Source: Methanomicrobiales archaeon (lineage in GTDB: Archaea > Halobacteriota > Methanomicrobia > Methanomicrobiales > JACTUA01). Taken from it: 18,941 bases of DNA. Both the position numbers and the translations under genes were made by a program. The stretch is taken from NCBI GenBank assembly GCA_028679035.1, contig JAJRCL010000032.1, positions 1 through 18,941 of the forward strand. The letters run 5' to 3'. Positions 14,058 to 18,941 of this stretch are shown piece by piece (within the stretch, counting starts at the first letter, position 1; the number at the start of each line of letters is the position of its first letter). The notes beneath the pieces are model-generated. The model was not told the DNA's origin. It made no database searches and saw only the letters and a program-made list of their open reading frames with translations.

Positions 14058-14825
14058 TCACTGCATCACTGCCTTCAGCATTCCCATAATCTGTTCATGG
14101 TGTTCCATCAGTTCGTGGTCAAAGAAACTGCGCGGGCATTGCGAGAAGCACGCCCCGCAGTTGACACAGAGATCGCGGAGTCCCTGAGGTTTGCCATATT
14201 CCATCGTGATTGCCCGCACTGGACACGCGGCTGCACAGCTCCCGCATCCCATGCAGAGTCCCAGATTGATCACTTCCTGCATGAGGGTGTTAAACGACGC
14301 CTTGGAGCCATACGGCGATCGCGCAAGATCCATCAGTGGTTTCAGGTACATTCCCGCAAGCGCTTTCTGTTCGTCGTTTCCGCGTAGCAGCAAGTACGTC
14401 ATGACACAGACGTTGCGAAGCGCCTCCGGTGTCGGGGCACAGGCCGGGACAAATATGTCCACGTCGATGAGATCACTCACCGGGACAAACGACTCGTGCT
14501 GGGGCTGATTCTGCTGACCACCGCGATCGAACCGGGTGATGTTTCCGGAGCATGCGCACCCCCCGATGGCAATAACGACAGATGACTTATCGCGTACTTC
14601 CCGCACTTCGTCTGTTGCAAGTTTGTCCTGGATGCAGACCGATCCTTCGATCAGTGCTACGTCCATTTTCGGAATCTTTCTGACATCTACAAGCGTCAGG
14701 CCATACACGAGATCTGCGTACTTGTCGAGAATGGTAAAAATTCCCTGGTAGTTATCCATCAGTGCAGCAAGGCAGCCGGTACATCCGCTCTCGTGAATGT
14801 GGCCGATTGTTATTTTGTGTATCAT
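14058..14825 (-). CDS. frhG: F420-reducing hydrogenase small (gamma) subunit, second copy (FrhG2)
   Basis: The electron-transfer subunit passes electrons from the Ni-Fe site to FrhB through iron-sulfur clusters. With the ATG at 14825 the protein has 255 residues, starting MIHKITIGHIHESGCTGC. The proximal cluster region contains Cys15 and Cys18, EGSVC, GGCACSGN and FVPACAPTP. Two ferredoxin-type motifs, CMGCGSCAAACP and CVNCGACFSQCP, form the medial and distal clusters. An in-frame GTG at 14858 would add 11 residues that do not resemble the family. Unlike FrhG1 it has no N-terminal linker. It is first in the frhG2-frhB2 unit; a palindrome and a TATA-like element lie upstream. Confidence 0.94.
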   Translation of the reverse strand: MIHKITIGHIHESGCTGCLAALMDNYQGIFTILDKYADLVYGLTLVDVRKIPKMDVALIEGSVCIQDKLATDEVREVRDKSSVVIAIGGCACSGNITRFDRGGQQNQPQHESFVPVSDLIDVDIFVPACAPTPEALRNVCVMTYLLLRGNDEQKALAGMYLKPLMDLARSPYGSKASFNTLMQEVINLGLCMGCGSCAAACPVRAITMEYGKPQGLRDLCVNCGACFSQCPRSFFDHELMEHHEQIMGMLKAVMQ

Positions 14826-14923
14826 GATACCATTCACATGTTCGGTGAAAATTTCCACGAGACGAGTTTCGTATGAGTCGGACCGGTAATGATCAGACGA
14901 TCAGGCGATTCAGGCGTTATGAC

Positions 14924-14932
14924 GTTATAAGC
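14924..14932 (-). promoter_or_regulatory. Candidate TATA element for frhG2-frhB2
   Basis: The minus strand reads GCTTATAAC, about 100 bases before the frhG2 ATG. It overlaps the right half of the AAGCATATGCTT palindrome. Confidence 0.45.
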
Positions 14933-14940
14933 ATATGCTT
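14929..14940. promoter_or_regulatory. 12-bp palindrome overlapping the frhG2 TATA element
   Basis: AAGCATATGCTT is a perfect palindrome that abuts and partly overlaps the TATA-like sequence, the position expected for a repressor or activator of archaeal transcription. The binding protein is unknown. Confidence 0.45.
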
Positions 14941-15011
14941 GACGCCTGCTGCTCGGAAGCATCAAAACTGATTTCGGATACCGGCACCGTATGCCCGATA
15001 TCGTCCGGATG

Positions 15012-15018
15012 AAAAAAA
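15012..15018 (-). terminator. Oligo-T terminator after the frhADGB operon
   Basis: Seven T residues on the minus strand begin three bases after the frhB1 stop codon. This fits an archaeal terminator that ends the frhADGB transcript before the frhG2 promoter. Confidence 0.6.
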
Positions 15019-15020
15019 GT

Positions 15021-15887
15021 TTAGATGTAGGGGTTGCGAAGGGCTTTCCCAACGCCAAAGTGTGCCCGCTCGTCCACCGTTTTCTGGTTCTTGGTGATCT
15101 TCTCGGTTGCGAGCTTGGTTACCATTTCGAGTCCTGGCTTGACCTGGTCTATGGGTTTCGTCTCGAAGCATCCTGCAGCCATCGCTTTGCCCCAGACATC
15201 CTCACCTATTCTGGAGCGGACGAAGACCGTGCTCCAGCCGTCCGGGCTTCCGACCGAACCGGTGGAGACATCTGCGGTGTTCGCGACATAGTCAAGACAG
15301 ACATGGCAGCCGGGCTGCTCGTACTTGTGGGTCACCTTCAGCGGGAGCTGGGTAACATTTCCCCGCTCGGTAATGACCGTGAATTTGCCCTTGCCGATCT
15401 CCATCTTCTTGACCGACTGCAGCTTCTGGCCTGCGTGGTCCTCGACGATGAGCTGCATGCCCTTGTAGGGGAACACTTCCATGCAGTAAATCCCGACGAC
15501 GAGTGCAATCTTGTCGGGAACGTCTCGCATACCAATTGGATAGAGTTGGGCTTTGCGGGTTGCCTGGATCTGACAGGGAACACCCACGATCCCGACCTTG
15601 TCGAGACCGTAACTGCGTGTTGCCTCCTTCAGCATCGAGATCTGCGGGCAGATGTTATACTTCGTTCCCCGCGCCTTGAGCAGCTCCGCACGCGTCGTTG
15701 CGACGAACGGCTGGGGTTGCCAGGGACGGGAACTCGGTCCTGCAAGGACTGCTCCGTCGATAATCCCCTGTTCCAGGGCATAGGCAAAGAGCGAAGTGAC
15801 GATACCTCCGTCCTGGGATGCCTTGAGAATCTCTTTGTCCGTGCTGCGGGCAGACACGACCGACTTGTATTTGCCGAGTACGTTCAT
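15021..15887 (-). CDS. frhB: F420-reducing hydrogenase beta subunit, first copy (FrhB1)
   Basis: FAD- and [4Fe-4S]-containing subunit that exchanges electrons with coenzyme F420. Starting at the ATG at 15887 gives 288 residues (MNVLGKYKSVVSARSTDKEI). GAGGTGA lies five bases before it; a GTG at 15896 belongs to that ribosome-binding site. Conserved blocks are QDGGIVTSLFAYAL, VGVPCQIQATRKAQLYPIGM and GCHVCLDYVANTADVSTGS. Cys105, Cys135, Cys194 and Cys197 are shared with FrhB2 and probably bind the cluster; Cys80 is not shared. It is the last gene of frhADGB, 10 bases after frhG1 with the Shine-Dalgarno sequence overlapping the frhG1 stop. Confidence 0.96.
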   Translation of the reverse strand: MNVLGKYKSVVSARSTDKEILKASQDGGIVTSLFAYALEQGIIDGAVLAGPSSRPWQPQPFVATTRAELLKARGTKYNICPQISMLKEATRSYGLDKVGIVGVPCQIQATRKAQLYPIGMRDVPDKIALVVGIYCMEVFPYKGMQLIVEDHAGQKLQSVKKMEIGKGKFTVITERGNVTQLPLKVTHKYEQPGCHVCLDYVANTADVSTGSVGSPDGWSTVFVRSRIGEDVWGKAMAAGCFETKPIDQVKPGLEMVTKLATEKITKNQKTVDERAHFGVGKALRNPYI

Positions 15888-15897
15888 TTCTGTCACC

Positions 15898-16830
15898 TCA
15901 CTTCATGGCTCCATTGATGATGTCTGTGATCGCCTCGTACTCGTCCATAACTTCAAAGTGGAAGAACGAGCGGGGGCACTGGGAATAACACGCACCACAG
16001 TTGATACAGAGGTCGCGTGCTCCCTGGGGCTTGCCGAATTCCATGCTGATCGCACGGACCGGGCATGCGCCCGCACAGCTCCCGCACCCCATGCAGAGGC
16101 CGACATTGATGACTTCCTGCATGAGGGTGTTGAAGTTTGCCTTCGATGCAATGGGGTTTTTCGCCAGCGCCATCAGCGGCTTCAGGTATTTGGCTGCAAG
16201 GGCTTTCTGGTCGTCGCTTCCTCTGAGCAGCAGGTACGCCATCACACAGACGTTCCGGATCATCTGGGGGGTAGGTGCACAGCCCGGGATGAATACGTCG
16301 ACGTCGATCAGGTCGCTGATCGGGACGTACGACTCATGCTGGGGCTGGTTGTGCTGGCCGCCGCGATCAAACCGGTTGATGTTACCGGACGCAGCGCAGC
16401 CACCGACCGCGACGACGATCTTCGCCTTCTTTCTCGCAGTCTTAATGTCTTCTACCGATTCATGATCCTGGATACAGACCGACCCCTCGACCAGAGCAAC
16501 GTCCATCTCCGGGATGTGGCGTACGTCCGCAAGGGTGAGACCATAAACGAGGTCTGCATAGTCGTCGAGGATCTTGATCAATCCAAGATAGTTGTCAGCG
16601 AGGGACACAAGACACCCGGTGCATCCGCTCATGTGCACGTGTCCCACTGTAATTTTGTTTGCCACAGGTTTTTCCTCCTTTTTTCCTTCTTCCACCTTTT
16701 TTTCCGTCTTCACACCAGAGGGAACAGCTGGCGCAGGTTTTTGCTGCGGTTCAGGCTTCGCCGGGGCCGCTGCAGGTTTCGGCTGCGCCTCTCCCCCGAT
16801 GCTCTTTTTGATGGATGACAGCAGTCCCAT
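15898..16830 (-). CDS. frhG: F420-reducing hydrogenase small (gamma) subunit, first copy, with N-terminal extension (FrhG1)
   Basis: Electron-transfer subunit. The core has CTGC, EGSVC, GGCAASGN and FIPGCAPTP for the proximal cluster, plus CMGCGSCAGACP and CINCGACYSQCP for two further clusters. From the ATG at 16830 the protein is 310 residues. Residues 1-13 (MGLLSSIKKSIGG) look like an amphipathic helix. Residues 14-57 are a Pro/Ala then Lys/Glu-rich linker (for example PAAAPAKPEPQQKPAPA). The canonical subunit begins only at about residue 56. There an in-frame GTG at 16665 is preceded by AAGGAGG at ideal spacing and would give a 255-residue product, the same length as FrhG2. Both starts may be used. 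The 5' end overlaps frhD. A GTG at 16842 is a third, less likely start. Confidence 0.93.
   Translation of the reverse strand: MGLLSSIKKSIGGEAQPKPAAAPAKPEPQQKPAPAVPSGVKTEKKVEEGKKEEKPVANKITVGHVHMSGCTGCLVSLADNYLGLIKILDDYADLVYGLTLADVRHIPEMDVALVEGSVCIQDHESVEDIKTARKKAKIVVAVGGCAASGNINRFDRGGQHNQPQHESYVPISDLIDVDVFIPGCAPTPQMIRNVCVMAYLLLRGSDDQKALAAKYLKPLMALAKNPIASKANFNTLMQEVINVGLCMGCGSCAGACPVRAISMEFGKPQGARDLCINCGACYSQCPRSFFHFEVMDEYEAITDIINGAMK
16657..16685 (-). promoter_or_regulatory. Internal ribosome-binding site and GTG start within frhG1
   Basis: The minus strand carries AAGGAGG, then AAAAACCT, then GTG at 16665, in frame with frhG1. The product would begin MANKITVGHVHMSGCTGC, the canonical FrhG N-terminus. 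The match and spacing are better than those at the upstream ATG at 16830. Confidence 0.55.
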
Positions 16831-17290
16831 AATCCACACCAATCTCTTTGAGTACCAATTTGATTGTTTTTGGAATAGCGTTCTTCACTGCTTCTGTAAG
16901 CCCTATTTCAAATTCAGGCGCCGATATGCGCCCGGGCTGACATCCAATGACCGTGATCTCGATATCATCTTTGAGCCGAAGGAGCGGCTCGGTCAGATCC
17001 CAGGAATGTGCGTCCCGGTAGCTGCCCGGAGGCAGGTCGTCTACGGGAATCTTTCGCAGTTCCCCGGGCTCTCCGCCAAAGTCAGCGATATCGATGATGA
17101 TGAGTTTTTTCGTTTCCTCCGGGTTCAGGAGCGTAAAGACGAAATGCGGACCGCCGAGACCGGCATCGACGCATTTCACGTCGTCGGGGAGATGGAAGGT
17201 ATTCAGTTCTTCCACGACCGCCGGCCCGAACCCATCATCTGCGAAGAGGGGATTTCCACATCCGGTTATCACGATCTTAGGGTACAGCAT
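16751..17290 (-). CDS. frhD: Hydrogenase maturation endopeptidase FrhD
   Basis: Nickel-dependent protease of the HycI/HybD/FrhD family. It removes the C-terminal tail of the large subunit once Ni is inserted, which closes the active site. The ATG at 17290 gives 179 residues beginning MLYPKIVITGCGNPLFADDG. The GNPLFADDG motif with Asp19, Asp67 in IIIDIADFG, and His95 in DAHSWD correspond to the three metal-binding positions of the family. A GTG at 17302 overlapping the frhA1 stop is an alternative start. The last ~27 residues (from DYGTAVIHQ) are unlike the rest and are encoded in the stretch that overlaps the frhG1 extension. It is the only maturation protease in the window, although two large subunits need one. 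Confidence 0.94.
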   Translation of the reverse strand: MLYPKIVITGCGNPLFADDGFGPAVVEELNTFHLPDDVKCVDAGLGGPHFVFTLLNPEETKKLIIIDIADFGGEPGELRKIPVDDLPPGSYRDAHSWDLTEPLLRLKDDIEITVIGCQPGRISAPEFEIGLTEAVKNAIPKTIKLVLKEIGVDYGTAVIHQKEHRGRGAAETCSGPGEA

Positions 17291-17298
17291 TATGGGGC

Positions 17299-18666
17299 TC
17301 ACTGAATCAGTTTCTGCGCAACAATCTTGTTAGCCTCATCAACGACGATCATGTGGGTTGCGCAGGACACGCACGGGTCATATCCCCGTACAATGATTTC
17401 TGCGAGCTGCCAGGGAGCTCCCGTGAGTGCACGGCTGCAGGTGGGGAGGTTCCATGTTGTTGGGACAAGCATCTCGAACCATTTGAGTTTTCCATCCTTC
17501 ACGCGTGCGAGGTGGACATCCGTCCCGCGGGGCGCTTCGTTTGCTGCCCAGCCGAGCGATCCATCGCCCTGGGGGATGTTGTCTGCGAGCACCTTGCCGG
17601 ACGGGTTCAGCTCGTCGAGACATTTGATGATCGAATAGAGCGTGTCCGGGTATTCGAGCTGCCGGGCGATCTGCTGCCCGACCGTGCCCTTTTCGTCGTA
17701 ATTCTTGAACGTCACCAGGCGGGCGCGGGGGCCGACTTCAACCGGCTGCCCGTCATAGGTAGGCACACCCGTGCATGCTTGCATCTGCGGGTTCGCCTTG
17801 GTTCCTGCCTTGGTGGTTCCGCCGATCGGATAGGTGGGATCTTCAAAGTCAATGGTGACTTCGCCCATATACCAGTCCCAGGGTCGGGTCTCAATATACC
17901 GCTCCGGGAACCATTTCGGGTTTTCGTCGAGGCTGCTGGAACCGTAGATCGCATCGGTCGCCATGTAGCCCTGGTTATGGTACCCGAGATTTTTCGGTAT
18001 TGGTATCTGTTTGCCGGCTACTTCAGCCCAGTCGCGGCGCTGGAAATTTCTCAGCACTGCGATCATGAACTCGCTCTGTTCCTGCGCAAGGGTACGACCT
18101 TCCTTCGCGAGATCGTACATCTTGTCCTTCGCCCGCGGGCTCACGTTCATGTACATACCACCGACACGCGGGTTGCTCGGGTGAATCGCCTCGCCTCCCG
18201 CTATTGCGCCGATGGTCTGCCCTATCTCGCGCAGACGGATGATCCGTTTTGCAACGCTGCGGACCGGTTCTTCCTTCGAGAAGGGATTGATTTTTGTATC
18301 AGTTCCCGGAAGGTACATGTCGGGCAGCGTGAGGATGTTATGGAGGGCAATGCTGTGCAGCCGGTTGGCAGCCTGGAGGATCACACGCAGGAGGTGTGCA
18401 TCCTTCGGGATGTGGCACTTGATTGATGCCTCCATCGCTTCGGTCGCTGCGAGGGTGTGTGCTATCGGACAGATACCACAGACTCTCGAGGCAATCTTGG
18501 GGACCTGCTCCATCGTCTTTCCGAGGGCGAGCTTCTCAACGCCTCGAACCGGTGTGATACTGAGCCAGTCACCACGTTCGACAATTCCCTCGTCATTGAT
18601 CTTCATAACGAGCTTGGAATGCCCCTCATGCCTCGTGGTTGGAGAAATCTCTACGACTTTCGACAA
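17299..18666 (-). CDS. frhA: F420-reducing hydrogenase large subunit, first copy (FrhA1)
   Basis: Large subunit holding the [NiFe] centre. The 455-residue protein has Cys63 and Cys66 in RVCGICPIAH, and Cys432 and Cys435 in DPCVSCATH. A 17-residue tail, MIVVDEANKIVAQKLIQ, follows His438 for cleavage by FrhD. All ligands are cysteine, so this is not a selenocysteine variant. Translation starts at a TTG at 18666: no ATG or GTG lies in frame between it and the upstream in-frame stop (TGA), the product (MSKVVEISPTTRHEG) matches FrhA2, and GAGGCGAT precedes it at good spacing. It is the first gene of the frhA-frhD-frhG-frhB operon, which encodes the complex that couples H2 oxidation to F420 reduction. 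Confidence 0.96.
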   Translation of the reverse strand: MSKVVEISPTTRHEGHSKLVMKINDEGIVERGDWLSITPVRGVEKLALGKTMEQVPKIASRVCGICPIAHTLAATEAMEASIKCHIPKDAHLLRVILQAANRLHSIALHNILTLPDMYLPGTDTKINPFSKEEPVRSVAKRIIRLREIGQTIGAIAGGEAIHPSNPRVGGMYMNVSPRAKDKMYDLAKEGRTLAQEQSEFMIAVLRNFQRRDWAEVAGKQIPIPKNLGYHNQGYMATDAIYGSSSLDENPKWFPERYIETRPWDWYMGEVTIDFEDPTYPIGGTTKAGTKANPQMQACTGVPTYDGQPVEVGPRARLVTFKNYDEKGTVGQQIARQLEYPDTLYSIIKCLDELNPSGKVLADNIPQGDGSLGWAANEAPRGTDVHLARVKDGKLKWFEMLVPTTWNLPTCSRALTGAPWQLAEIIVRGYDPCVSCATHMIVVDEANKIVAQKLIQ

Positions 18667-18941
18667 TTGTATCGCCTCATGCTTTTCATGGGTTGTTCAT
18701 GTTGCTGTACAAGATACGCACCTCTCCTCGCACAAGATTAACATACCATGATGCGTAGCATACGTACCGTGACACGTGAGGAGTATCCTGATACGTTAAT
18801 CATCTTAAGTAGGGACTGAGGGTTAATAATAATTTCTTGGTGGTGTATGCCTGAAATTTTTAATTTTCTCAATTAATATATTTTAATTATTTATAATATT
18901 ATTAGTATTTAAATAAATAAATAATTAAGCCAAGCGACATA
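18667..18941. other. frhADGB upstream region
   Basis: No gene is seen. From the frhA1 start outward it contains a Shine-Dalgarno-rich leader with tiny possible ORFs (18686-18730), a cluster of short palindromes flanked by inverted copies of GATTAACRTAYC (18736-18801), and a very AT-rich end (about 18830-18925). A TATA-like TATGTTAAT on the minus strand at 18744-18736 is one promoter candidate. Confidence 0.5.
18736..18801. promoter_or_regulatory. Inverted 12-bp repeats and nested palindromes upstream of frhA1
   Basis: GATTAACATACC (18736-18747) and, on the opposite strand, GATTAACGTATC (18801-18790) match at 10 of 12 positions. Between or touching them lie ATGC-GTA-GCAT (18751-18761), TACGTA (18761-18766), CACGTG (18773-18778) and GTATC-CT-GATAC (18783-18794). 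The density suggests binding sites for a regulator of the hydrogenase operon; this is inferred. Confidence 0.5.

Noticed and set aside
14991..16818. Long plus-strand frames (308 and 340 codons) opposite frhB1 and frhG1
   Set aside because: They mirror the minus-strand hydrogenase genes, whose cysteine motifs are unmistakable; no start signals or family resemblance.
17353..18426. 357-codon plus-strand frame opposite frhA1
   Set aside because: Antisense shadow of a conserved [NiFe] large subunit.
11597..18666. Selenocysteine codon in the large subunits
   Set aside because: Both DPCVSCATH motifs are encoded with ordinary cysteine codons (TGC), with no in-frame TGA.
18830..18941. AT-rich right edge, considered as a replication origin or CRISPR leader
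   Set aside because: There are no repeats of the right kind and no adjacent origin or cas genes; composition alone is not evidence.

Overview
The window looks like chromosome from a hydrogenotrophic methanogenic archaeon, most likely order Methanomicrobiales (inference). The grounds are an archaeal/eukaryotic-type release factor, archaeal uS12, uS7 and EF-2 with a diphthamide-site histidine, a preQ0 (archaeosine) pathway, TATA-like promoters, oligo-T terminators, and two sets of F420-reducing [NiFe]-hydrogenase genes.

Left part, minus strand (1-4582): the gene for translation termination factor aRF1 runs off the left edge and lacks only its last residues. A tightly packed operon follows, read right to left as queD-queE-queC-Nudix hydrolase-membrane-anchored alpha/beta hydrolase. 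QueD, QueE and QueC make preQ0, the precursor of archaeosine in tRNA. The two hydrolases are coupled to that operon for unknown reasons.

Middle part, plus strand (4583-11561): a divergent promoter region leads into rpsL-rpsG-fusA. The RNA polymerase genes usually found upstream and the tuf/rpsJ genes usually found downstream are absent here. A gene-poor, partly AT-rich 560-base gap with two clear stem-loops separates fusA from a small archaeal protein of unknown function (DUF2124-like) and a large HerA/FtsK-type ATPase. The ATPase carries an uncharacterised N-terminal half that may contain a winged helix.

Right part, minus strand (11597-18666): two F420-reducing hydrogenase gene sets. The distal one is a standard frhA-frhD-frhG-frhB operon (18666 to 15021). 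The proximal one is rearranged: frhG2-frhB2 as one unit, then frhA2 behind its own candidate promoter, with no frhD. Both large subunits keep all four Ni-ligand cysteines and the 17-residue C-terminal tail that the FrhD protease would remove, so the single FrhD probably matures both. The complexes transfer electrons between H2 and F420 through the Fe-S clusters of FrhG and the flavin/F420 site of FrhB.

The observations I rate highest are the 55-residue amphipathic helix plus Pro/Ala/Lys linker on FrhG1 with a second, strong internal start site; the split frhD-less second set; the frhA1 leader (TTG start, possible upstream ORFs, inverted 12-bp repeats); the wHTH-like/HerA fusion; and the bipartite hairpin at 8452-8525. 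I did not find CRISPR arrays, insertion sequences, tRNA or rRNA genes.
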